Assembly (NCBI GenBank): GCA_026392135.1
Contig: JAPLCR010000384.1
Location: 1-5,809 of the forward strand
DNA from: Armatimonadota bacterium
GTDB lineage: Bacteria > Armatimonadota > Chthonomonadetes > Chthonomonadales > Chthonomonadaceae
Reading direction: 5' to 3'
DNA: 5,809 bases
The first letter of the stretch is position 1, and each line of letters opens with the position of its first letter. The notes under the pieces are model-generated. The model was given only the letters and a program-made list of their open reading frames with translations. It had not been told where the DNA came from and made no database searches. Below, in pieces: positions 1-5,809 of this stretch. The translations under genes and the position numbers were made by a program.

Positions 1-137
1 AAAAACACGCCGCTATGACCTCAGAATGAGGCTACGACAAGAGCCGAAAACAAGAGGAACAACACCAAAAACTACCCCGCCAGATGAGATTTCAAGCCAT
101 CCGTTGGCGAAGGTATTGACCTAAAGGAACTAATTAA

Positions 138-1031
138 ATGAACCTACGTCGTAGTTGGGGCGTATTCGCCGCGCTGTTATTCACGTTGGCGGGAGCCAGT
201 GTGCAGGCGCAAAACGAGGAGCCTACCCGCGTACGAGATGTGGTATACGGGCATAAGTTGGGAGTTGCGCTCTCGATGGATGTCTTCAAACCCGCGAAGC
301 CGAGTGGTATTGGCGTGATATGGATGGTGAGCGGCGGTTGGGTCTCCAATCACAACAACATAGACCCGCGCCAAGCGAAGATATTCACCTCGCACGGGCA
401 GACTGTCTTCTGCGTAGTGCATGGTAGCAATCCCAAGTTTTTCCTGCGCGAGATAGTGGAAGACATCCACCGCGCCGTGCGCTTTATTCGCACTCATGCG
501 GCGGAGTACGGCGTAGACCCTAATAGGCTGGGAATCTCCGGCGGAAGCGCAGGCGGTCACCTCTCTTTGATGATGGCGGCGTATGGTAATGATGGCGACC
601 CCAGCGCGAAAGACCCGGTAGAGAGAGCCTCTAGCAAGGTGCAAGCGGTAGCCTGTTTCTTCCCGCCCACCGACTTCCTGAACTACGCCAAAGAGGGGCA
701 GAACGCGATGGTGATTCCTACCCTTAGAGGCTACTGGAATGTCTTCGAGGTTACAGAGAAGACCTCCGATGAGGAGAAAGTCCGTATTGCGAAGACCTTT
801 TCGCCTATCTACGGGCTGAACGAAAAGTCGCCGCCCACCCGCATCATTCATGGCGATGCAGACCCGCTCGTACCTATCCAACAGTCGCAAATCGTTATCG
901 CCAAACTGAAGAGTCTGAACGTTCCGTGCGACCTTATCGTGAAGCCGGGTAAGGCGCATGGTTGGGCTGGCATCGAAAAAGATGGCGACAAACTTGCCGA
1001 ATGGTTTGACACGTATCTGGGCAAGAAGTAG
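138..1031 (+). CDS. Secreted alpha/beta hydrolase (esterase/lipase-like, BD-FAE type)
   Basis: This is a 297-residue protein. Residues 1-25 look like a Sec signal peptide: MNLRR, a hydrophobic stretch, then cleavage after VQA, so export to the periplasm or outside is inferred. The rest is an alpha/beta-hydrolase fold. A SGGW turn at residues 65-68 sits where the HGGGW oxyanion-hole motif is usual, so the His is replaced. The nucleophile elbow GGSAGG puts the catalytic Ser at 137. HGDADPLVP puts the acid at Asp242, and KAHGW puts the catalytic His at 274. The triad is complete and the length is normal for carboxylesterase/acylpeptidase-like hydrolases of the Aes/BD-FAE group. Likely chemistry is ester hydrolysis; the substrate cannot be read from sequence. 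The ATG at 138 has AAAGGA at 123-128, 9 nt upstream. It is separated from the next gene by a 440-bp repeat-filled gap, so it is probably a separate transcript. The family call is firm, the substrate unknown. Confidence 0.9.
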   Translation: MNLRRSWGVFAALLFTLAGASVQAQNEEPTRVRDVVYGHKLGVALSMDVFKPAKPSGIGVIWMVSGGWVSNHNNIDPRQAKIFTSHGQTVFCVVHGSNPKFFLREIVEDIHRAVRFIRTHAAEYGVDPNRLGISGGSAGGHLSLMMAAYGNDGDPSAKDPVERASSKVQAVACFFPPTDFLNYAKEGQNAMVIPTLRGYWNVFEVTEKTSDEEKVRIAKTFSPIYGLNEKSPPTRIIHGDADPLVPIQQSQIVIAKLKSLNVPCDLIVKPGKAHGWAGIEKDGDKLAEWFDTYLGKK

Positions 1032-1080
1032 TCGCCTTCCCGTTCGCTGATGATTGTTATGAGACAGTAAGCCTCCCGCC

Positions 1081-1160
1081 ATCGGCATTTAACCCTTCCC
1101 CTTTGTGAAGGGGCAAGGGTTGGGATGGGTTGGCTTTGAGGAGTGCGGAAGCCTTATCGC
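1081..1160 (+). repeat. Hairpin repeat element, copy 1 (direct)
   Basis: The element opens with ATCGGCATTTAACCC. It contains a strong stem-loop: CCCTTCCCCTT (1093-1103), loop TGTG, then AAGGGG-C-AAGGG (1108-1119) with one bulged C at 1114. GGGTTGGGATGGGTTGG follows, then GCGGAAGCC near the end. The same order of blocks recurs at 1276-1354 and, inverted, at about 1145-1220. It resembles a REP/MITE-like intergenic element. No transposase is present, so its mobility is unknown. The outer ends are approximate. Confidence 0.7.
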
Positions 1161-1220
1161 ACTGACCCAACCACTCCCTCTAAATCTCCCCCTTCACAAA
1201 AGGGAGACTTCGGTGCATTC
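1145..1220 (-). repeat. Hairpin repeat element, copy 2 (inverted)
   Basis: Read on the minus strand, this stretch repeats the block order of copies 1 and 3: a CTCCCTTTTGTGAAGGGGGAG hairpin core, a GGTTGGGTCAGTGCG block and a GGCTTCCG end. On the plus strand the stem is TCTCCCCCTT (1185-1194), loop CACAA, then AAGGGAGA (1200-1207), with two unpaired Cs. It faces copy 1, and the two overlap at a short palindrome, GTGCG (1143-1147) with CGCAC (1158-1162). It is more diverged than copies 1 and 3, and its boundaries are approximate. Confidence 0.6.
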
Positions 1221-1275
1221 CGCCTACTGACTCGGTTCGCTGGCAGGTTTAATGAGCGCAATAGCCTTTTTCAGT

Positions 1276-1354
1276 ATCGGCATTTAGCCCTTCCCCTCGT
1301 GGAGGGGTAAGGGTTGGGATGGGGTGGATGGGTCAGCGCGGAAAGCCTTCCGAT
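1276..1354 (+). repeat. Hairpin repeat element, copy 3 (direct)
   Basis: A near repeat of copy 1, displaced by 195 bp and starting ATCGGCATTTAGCCC. The stem is CCCTTCCCCTC (1288-1298), loop GTG, then GAGGGG-T-AAGGG (1302-1313). The bulge is in the same place as in copy 1, but T replaces C. The following block is GGGTTGGGATGGGGTGG. The end contains a small palindrome, CGGAA (1339-1343) with TTCCG (1348-1352). A further degenerate copy may begin at the next CGGCATT (1357) and run to about 1400. Confidence 0.7.
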
Positions 1355-1454
1355 GTCGGCATTCACCTTTCAACTTGGGAAGTGGCGGGGCTGGAGAGTC
1401 AGTGCCCTTAACTCTGAGGTTTCTACTGGATTGTTTCGCGGTTAATCTCTCCTG

Positions 1455-1465
1455 AAAGGAGGTGA
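1455..1465 (+). promoter_or_regulatory. Strong ribosome binding site that sets the fdhA start
   Basis: AAAGGAGGTGA is a near-perfect match to the anti-Shine-Dalgarno sequence of 16S rRNA, and it ends 5 nt before the ATG at 1471. An in-frame GTG at 1462 lies inside this site and so is very unlikely to be the start. The site argues that the short N-terminus of the dehydrogenase is genuine and not a mis-called fragment. Confidence 0.8.
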
Positions 1466-1470
1466 CAAAA

Positions 1471-3405
1471 ATGAGAAAACAACAAGGTTACAAGCGGCTG
1501 ACCGAACCGATGATTCGGGAAAACGGTGCTCTGCGTGTGGCGACATGGGAGGAGGCTCTGCAAAAAGCCGCTGAAGGGTTCGCCAAAGCGCAGAAGCAAG
1601 GTCCCCAATCGTTCGGCGTGTTCAGTTGCTCGAAAGCCTCGAACGAGATGAACTTCGCCGCGCAGAAGTTTACGCGGCAAATCATGGGAACCAATAACAT
1701 AGACAGTTGCAACCGTACTTGACACGCCCCCAGCGTCGTCGGTCTGGCGACCGCGTTTGGAGCGGGGGGCGGTACAAGCTCCTATAAAGAGGTGGAGGAG
1801 GCGGAACTAACCATTCTGTGGGGTTCAAACGCCCGTGAGGCGCACCCTATCTACTTCCACCACGTCTTGAAAGGGATACATAACGGCGCAAAACTCTATG
1901 TGGTAGACCCGCGAGAGACCTCTTCCGCACGTTGGGCGGATAGCTGGCTTGGGTTGGAGGTGGGGACGGATGTCGCCCTCTCCAATACCATAGCGCGAGA
2001 GATCATTCATGCGGGACTGGTTCATCACGCCTTCATAGAGAACGCAACCTCGAATTTCGAGGCTTATGCCGCAAGCGTGGAGGAGTGGACGCTAGAGCGC
2101 GGAGCAGAGGTGACGGGAGTTCCTGCGGAGCAGATTCAGGCGCTCGCGCACGACTACGCCCGCGCCAAAACCGCGCAACTCTGCTGGACGCTCGGCATTA
2201 CAGAACACCACAACGGCGTGGACAACGTGCTATCGCTCATCAACCTCGCTCTGCTGACGGGACACGTCGGGCGGTGGGGTTCCGGTCTCACGCCTCTGCG
2301 CGGGCAGAACAACGTGCAGGGCGGCGGCGACATGGGAGCCATTCCCAACAAACTTCCCGGCTTTCAAGACATTGAGGAGGACGCGGAAGCCCGCGCCAAG
2401 TTCGAGGCGCGTTGGAATACGCATATCCTACCAAAAAAAGGCTGGCACTTGACGCAGATGTTCGAGGCGATGGAGCGGGGCGAACTCAAAACGCTCTGGG
2501 TGATTGGCGAGAACCCAGCGCAGTCGGAGGCAGACAGCCATCACGCGCACCATATTCTGGAAAGCCTCGATTTCATGGTCGTGCAGGATATTTTCCTCAC
2601 CAAAACGGCGCAAATGGCGGATGTCATCTTTCCTTCTAGCGCCTCGTGGTGCGAGTCGGAGGGAACCGTCACGAACTCCGAGCGGCGCGTGCAAAGGGTT
2701 CGCAAAGCCCTCGACGCGCCCGGTAACGCGAAGGACGACCTCTGGATAATCTGCGCCCTCGCGAACCGAATGGGCTTCGACTGGGGCTATCCGAGCGGGG
2801 AGGAGATTTGGAACGAACTGCGTAGCCTCTCGCCTATGCACGCGGGCATGAGTTACGCCCGACTAGAGGCGCTGGGCGGCATACAGTGGCCCTGCTACGA
2901 CGAAGAGGACGCGGGAATCCCCTTCCTGCATAGTCGCCTGTGGGAAACCGACGAGGCGCTGAAAGGGCGACGCGCCCCCTTCGCCATTGTACTAAACTCG
3001 CCGCCAAAGGATACTCTCTCAGAGGAGTTCCCGCTTCGCCTTACCACAGGGCGGCGGCTCGACTCGTACAATACGGGCGTGCAGACGGGCGGGTTCGCCT
3101 CGCCTCTGCGTAACGGCGAAACCCTCGACATATCGCCGGAAGACGCGGCGTTCTACAAGGTAGAGGAGGGAGAGGTGGTTCGCGTCGTGTCGCGACGCGG
3201 CGCGATAGAGGCTCCGGCACGCTTCGATAGGGGCTTGAAGCCGGGACTGGTCTTTATGACCTTCCACTTCCCAGACGAGATAGACGTGAACCTCCTCACC
3301 ATCGAAGCGAACGACCCGAAATCGGGGACGGCGGAGTTCAAAGCCTCCGCAGTGCGTATCGAAAAGACACACAGAGGGTTAGGTCTGCATCCAAAAATCA
3401 CTTAA
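1471..3405 (+). CDS. fdhA: Formate dehydrogenase catalytic subunit, selenocysteine-containing (TGA at 1720-1722 read as Sec), lacking the N-terminal [4Fe-4S] domain
   Basis: Molybdopterin (bis-MGD) oxidoreductase that oxidises formate to CO2, or runs the reverse reaction. Read through the in-frame TGA it gives 644 residues with Sec at 84. The sequence NNIDSCNRT-U-HAPSVVGLA aligns with E. coli FdhF NNVDCCARV-U-HGPSVAGL, so Sec84 equals Sec140 and His85 equals His141. The catalytic Arg is at 277 in PLRGQNNVQGGGDMGA (FdhF Arg333), keeping the same offset of 56. Other family blocks follow: VVQDIFLTKTAQMADVIFPS, then IQWPC. The C-terminal molydopterin-binding domain spans about residues 520-635. 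E. coli FdhF has 715 residues; the roughly 56-residue N-terminal cluster domain, with its four Cys and electron-relay Lys44, is absent here. The protein begins near RLTEPMIRENG, and the perfect ribosome binding site supports that start. No signal peptide is seen, so it is likely cytoplasmic. No partner iron-sulfur or NAD subunit and no fdhD is in the window. The next gene follows after 18 bp. Family and Sec are firm; electron route and reaction direction are unknown. Confidence 0.93.
1720..1771 (+). promoter_or_regulatory. Selenocysteine codon and bacterial SECIS-like hairpin
   Basis: The TGA at 1720-1722 is followed at once by a stem-loop. The apical stem GTCGTC (1735-1740) pairs with GGCGAC (1746-1751), including one G-T pair, around the loop GGTCT (1741-1745). 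It extends by GC (1733-1734) with GC (1753-1754) past one bulged C. A GC-rich outer stem pairs CGCCCCC (1725-1731) with GGGGGCG (1765-1771). The loop GGUCU begins 19 nt after the UGA, the same loop sequence and distance as in E. coli fdhF, where SelB binds it. Alternatively T1739 is bulged out, as in fdhF. I paired this by eye, without an energy calculation. Confidence 0.85.
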
Positions 3406-3423
3406 CATAAGGTGCTTCACCCC

Positions 3424-4524
3424 ATGAATTTACGCTCTCTTCCCTGCCTGCTAGCGGCTCTTTCACTACTAGGCGCACCTCGCCTGCCCGCTCAGACTCC
3501 GCAGACAGCACAGCGTGTCGCGCCCGGTACGTTCTCAAACCGCCCAAAACTTCTGTGGAAGTTCAAGACGAAGGGCGCGGTCAACTCCTCCGCGCTCATC
3601 GCGAATAACCGAGTTTACATCGGCTCCAACGACTATCGCCTCTACGCGCTGAACTTCAAGACAGGAAAAAAGCTGTGGGAGTACAAGACAAAAGGAATCG
3701 TAGAGGCGCGTCCTACGCTACACCAAGGGCTACTCTACTTTGGTTCAGAGGACGGAAACCTCTACGCCCTAGACGCGAACACGGGCAAACTACGCTGGAA
3801 ATTTCAGACCGACGATAAGGTTATGGGCGGCGCGAACGTCATTCCAGACCCTAGCGGTAAAGGCTTCCGTGTGGTGTTTGGGAGTTACGATAGCAACGTC
3901 TACTGCCTAAACGCCGCGACAGGCAAGAAAATCTGGAACTACACCACCGATAACTATATCAATGGGACTCCGGCAGTGGGAAACGGTAAGGTGATACTCG
4001 GCGGGTGCGACGGAGCACTGCATATTGTACGCCTAACGGATGGTAAGAGGGTAAATATCGTCAAACTGGAGAGTTATGTGCCCGGTTCCGTAACGCTAGA
4101 CGGTGCTTTCGCCTACCTTGGCTACTACGGCAACGAGGTTTTGTGCGTCAACACAGATACGGCAGAGATTGTCTGGCACTACCGCGACAGGCAGTTCCCC
4201 TACTTCTCCACCCCCGCCGTCGCCCCAGACCGCATTGTGATAGGGGGGCGTGATAAGCAGATACACTGCATTTCGCGGACGGGTGGACGCGGCTTGTGGA
4301 AGTATCGGACACGTGGTAAGGTGGACAGCTCGCCCGTAATTTGCGGGGGTAAGGCGATTATTGGCTCAGAAGATGGTAGGCTCTACTTGATAGATTTGAC
4401 TTCGGGTAAAGAGGTCTACTCCTATGTGGTAGGCTCTCCAATAATCGGTTCGCCCATTATTGCCGATAGAACCCTGATAGTGGGCGCGGGAGATGGGTAC
4501 GTATACGCTCTGGGAGGCAATTAG
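3424..4524 (+). CDS. Secreted PQQ-like beta-propeller repeat protein (eight repeats)
   Basis: A 366-residue protein. A signal peptide covers about residues 1-24: MNLRS, a Leu/Ala-rich stretch, and cleavage probably after LPA. There is no lipobox Cys, so this is not a typical BamB lipoprotein. The rest is eight copies of a repeat of about 40 residues with consensus G-S-x-D-G-x-L-Y-A-L-x-x-x-T-G-K-x-x-W-x-x-x-T. The blade Trp is visible at 45, 85, 125, 171, 251 and 292; repeats 5 and 8 are degenerate. This matches the PQQ_2/BamB-like propellers, which act as binding scaffolds or, with added catalytic residues, as quinoprotein dehydrogenases. It is too short for a full methanol/alcohol dehydrogenase and I see no haem-binding CxxCH, so a binding role outside the cytoplasm is the safer inference. 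I chose ATG 3424 over GTG 3412 because AAGGTG (3409-3413 region) lies about 10 nt upstream of it. It is 18 bp behind fdhA and abuts the next gene. Confidence 0.9.
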   Translation: MNLRSLPCLLAALSLLGAPRLPAQTPQTAQRVAPGTFSNRPKLLWKFKTKGAVNSSALIANNRVYIGSNDYRLYALNFKTGKKLWEYKTKGIVEARPTLHQGLLYFGSEDGNLYALDANTGKLRWKFQTDDKVMGGANVIPDPSGKGFRVVFGSYDSNVYCLNAATGKKIWNYTTDNYINGTPAVGNGKVILGGCDGALHIVRLTDGKRVNIVKLESYVPGSVTLDGAFAYLGYYGNEVLCVNTDTAEIVWHYRDRQFPYFSTPAVAPDRIVIGGRDKQIHCISRTGGRGLWKYRTRGKVDSSPVICGGKAIIGSEDGRLYLIDLTSGKEVYSYVVGSPIIGSPIIADRTLIVGAGDGYVYALGGN

Positions 4525-5559
4525 ATGGCAGACTCTGATTTTGTAGTGCGCGATAGCGAAGAGGAAGACCGTCCGCGAACGCGGCTAGTGCGCTGGTCGG
4601 TGGGCTGGACGGAGCCGCCCGCGCAACACCGATTATGGGCGGGATTCTCTGCGGAGGAGTGGGCTTCGCGTCACTTTTTTCGCGAGTTCGTGACGGAGGT
4701 AGACGGTATGATTGCGGCGCGAGTCGGGCTAGAGGCGTTCTGCCCGCCCTTCGCCGAGATTAGCGACCTCTCCGTGCGCCCTGAGTTTAGACGTGGCGGG
4801 TTAGGACGAACCCTTACGCAGAAGTGCCTCGTCGAAGCGGCAAAGCGTAACTTTGTGGCAGTCTTTCTCCAAACAGAGTTAGACAATAGTGCCGCGCATC
4901 ACCTCTATCGCGGCATGGACTTCTTCCCCGCCACGCAGGGCAAAATGCTTCGCATGGTGCGTTTTTTGGACTATCCTCTACTTGCCTCATTTCGCCATAG
5001 ATACCCGCTCAATCAGTATCGGTGTACGCCCCTTCCAGACGCATCCAATCGCTGTCAGATGGAGTGGTCGGCTTATGTGAAGGAGAGTTACCTGCGCCTT
5101 GAACTGGCGGGCGGTGCTACAAAGTCGGAGAGCGACGGCGTGGCTCCCGCACTTCGCGCCTTTGATTGGCGCTCTGCGGAGGAGGAGCGGGGCTTGGAGG
5201 TGACTTTCGACTCGGAACCCCTACACGACATTGAGCCGGAACACTATGTCGAACTGACGATTCGGGCGCGAAATCATGGCAAGAGAGCAGAGTCAGGTAT
5301 CTTCGAGATGATACTGCCCCCCGGCGTTCGCGTCAGCAGTCCGCGCACAAATCAGAAGAAGGTCTTTCAGTGGGAGCTGGCTCCCGGCGAGGAGTTGGTT
5401 CAAGCGGTGGAGGTGCAGATAGAGGCGGACTTCGATACGAGCGTCCTCTGGTATCTGAACTACGGAAGCCTCCCTATCAGCATGGAGACCTACTGGTCGG
5501 GAAATCGCGCCCTGCTCTCGACGAGCTTGCCTATGGCTATTCCGCCACCGACGGAATAG
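4525..5559 (+). CDS. GNAT-family N-acetyltransferase with C-terminal beta-rich domain
   Basis: A 344-residue protein. Residues about 5-150 form a GNAT domain. ISDLSVRPEFRRGGLGRTL carries the acetyl-CoA motif R-x-x-G-x-G at residues 89-94. NSAAHHLYRGMDFFP (from Asn121, with Tyr128) is the usual motif-B helix and following strand. GNAT enzymes transfer acetyl groups from acetyl-CoA to amines; the substrate here cannot be told. Residues about 224-335 alternate like a beta-sandwich (VELTIRARNHGKRAESGIF, then LPPGVRV, FQWELAPGEE), resembling CARDB/DUF11-type Ig-like folds, which are usually extracellular; a standalone GNAT has only 150-200 residues. There is no signal peptide, so the protein is probably cytoplasmic. 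Start ATG 4525 directly follows the propeller's TAG, with GGGAGG (4512-4517) 7 nt upstream, implying translational coupling. The GNAT call is firm; the tail's fold is inferred from residue pattern alone. Confidence 0.87.
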   Translation: MADSDFVVRDSEEEDRPRTRLVRWSVGWTEPPAQHRLWAGFSAEEWASRHFFREFVTEVDGMIAARVGLEAFCPPFAEISDLSVRPEFRRGGLGRTLTQKCLVEAAKRNFVAVFLQTELDNSAAHHLYRGMDFFPATQGKMLRMVRFLDYPLLASFRHRYPLNQYRCTPLPDASNRCQMEWSAYVKESYLRLELAGGATKSESDGVAPALRAFDWRSAEEERGLEVTFDSEPLHDIEPEHYVELTIRARNHGKRAESGIFEMILPPGVRVSSPRTNQKKVFQWELAPGEELVQAVEVQIEADFDTSVLWYLNYGSLPISMETYWSGNRALLSTSLPMAIPPPTE

Positions 5560-5565
5560 ACAAGG

Positions 5566-5571
5566 TATAAT
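5566..5571 (+). promoter_or_regulatory. Possible -10 box for the TIR-like gene
   Basis: An exact TATAAT lies 29 bp before the ATG at 5601, in the 41-bp gap after the GNAT gene. No good -35 element lies 16-18 bp upstream (the stretch reads CGCCAC), and there is no extended TG. It is suggestive because the downstream gene also differs in base composition, but a chance match is possible. Confidence 0.35.
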
Positions 5572-5600
5572 AGGCGTAACAACCTAAAGGCTGAAACCGC

Positions 5601-5809
5601 ATGACACCGCAAGCAAAACCTACCCAAACGATATTTATTAGTTCTGTGTATGAGGATATTCGTTGGCTTGTCTTTATTGAACAGGCACTTAGGAAAGCCC
5701 TTCCCAAAAACAGTTCCGTAGAAATTTGGTCAAGCCAGCGTCTACTTCCAGGCGATAACATTGTAAAAGAAAGCACGCGTGCAATAGAGAGGGCATCCAT
5801 CGCTCTAGT
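5601..5809 (+). CDS. TIR-like domain protein, N-terminal part only (runs off the window)
   Basis: Only 69 codons are visible before the window ends. Residues 10-20 read TIFISSVYEDI, the opening strand and loop typical of TIR or DUF4062-type domains. Later, IWSSQRLLPGDNIVKEST (from residue 42) and AIERASIALV (from 61) match the TIR pattern in which a W-x-x-x-x-L-x-P-G-x-x strand and loop is followed by a helix and the second buried strand. Bacterial TIR proteins often act as NAD-cleaving effectors or signalling adaptors in phage defence; the catalytic Glu would lie beyond the edge, so activity cannot be judged. AAAGG (5586-5590) is 10 nt upstream of ATG 5601. GC is about 44% over 5641-5760 by hand count, below the preceding genes, which hints at separate ancestry. 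DUF4062 is the main alternative. Confidence 0.65.
   Translation, partial: MTPQAKPTQTIFISSVYEDIRWLVFIEQALRKALPKNSSVEIWSSQRLLPGDNIVKESTRAIERASIAL

Larger units (their letters stand above)
1032..1470. other. Intergenic region filled with hairpin repeats; no gene seen
   Basis: Between the hydrolase and the formate dehydrogenase I see no convincing coding sequence in any frame. In particular there is no CxxC-type motif that could be a detached [4Fe-4S] domain of the dehydrogenase. The frame leading into fdhA is closed by a TGA at 1453-1455. The region holds related G/C-rich hairpin elements (listed separately) and ends in a strong ribosome binding site. None of the hairpins is followed by a T tract, so no intrinsic terminator can be called. 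I see no convincing promoter pair for fdhA, although one must lie here if fdhA is the first gene of its transcript. Confidence 0.75.

Noticed and set aside
19..31. Small hairpin CCTCA-GAA-TGAGG near the left edge
   Set aside because: It has only 5 bp, no T tract and no conserved context, so it is likely chance.
2..124. Open frame of 40 codons reaching TAA at 122-124, possibly the tail of an upstream gene on the plus strand
   Set aside because: It is too short to distinguish from chance, has no recognisable motif, and its composition is unlike the neighbouring genes. It remains possible because it would end 13 nt before the hydrolase start.
177..1088. Minus-strand open frame of 303 codons opposite the hydrolase
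   Set aside because: It lies wholly opposite a gene with a complete catalytic triad and signal peptide. Its translation is rich in Arg/His with no domain, typical of an antisense shadow.
1093..1119. Intrinsic terminator for the hydrolase
   Set aside because: The stem is strong, but it is followed by TTGGGATGGG and not a T tract, and near-identical copies recur in the same gap, so a repeat element fits better.
1081..1400. CRISPR array
   Set aside because: The copies differ in orientation and sequence, their spacing is irregular (195 bp between the direct copies), and there are no uniform spacers.
2428..2841. Minus-strand open frame of 137 codons within fdhA
   Set aside because: It is a shadow of a conserved coding region, with no motif and no ribosome binding site of note.
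1792..3405. Separate gene starting at GTG 1792
   Set aside because: It is in frame with the upstream segment, and the 69 nt between TGA and GTG encode conserved FDH residues. No ribosome binding site of the quality at 1455-1465 is needed if the TGA is read as selenocysteine.

Overview
The window is bacterial: Shine-Dalgarno-led genes, signal peptides, and five genes plus one partial gene all on the plus strand. GC is moderately high in the first five genes and visibly lower in the last. The mix of a secreted esterase-like hydrolase, a secreted beta-propeller and a GNAT protein with a beta-rich tail would suit a little-studied phylum such as Armatimonadota, but that placement is a weak guess; nothing here fixes the taxon.

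Layout: (1) a secreted alpha/beta hydrolase (138-1031). (2) About 440 bp without a gene (1032-1470), carrying at least three copies of a hairpin-forming repeat, two convergent and one direct, plus a degenerate fourth. (3) A formate dehydrogenase catalytic subunit, fdhA/fdhF-like, at 1471-3405, interrupted by an in-frame TGA at 1720-1722. That TGA falls exactly where E. coli FdhF has selenocysteine, and a bacterial SECIS-like hairpin follows it immediately, with the GGUCU loop at the same distance as in fdhF. This is best read as one 644-residue selenoprotein, although plain gene calling would give two fragments. (4) A secreted eight-repeat PQQ-like beta-propeller (3424-4524), 18 bp behind fdhA. 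(5) A GNAT acetyltransferase with a beta-rich C-terminal extension (4525-5559), starting on the base after the propeller's stop codon. (6) A possible TATAAT box, then the first 69 codons of a lower-GC gene with a TIR-like N-terminus, cut by the window edge.

How the parts relate: fdhA, propeller and GNAT are spaced like one transcript, but no shared pathway is evident from sequence. The main unusual point is the dehydrogenase. It is a selenoprotein and also lacks the roughly 56-residue N-terminal [4Fe-4S] domain of its relatives, and no electron-transfer partner is encoded in the window. The host must encode SelA/SelB/SelC/SelD elsewhere if the gene is functional. The TIR-like gene at the right edge may mark the start of a defence or signalling locus that continues outside the window.
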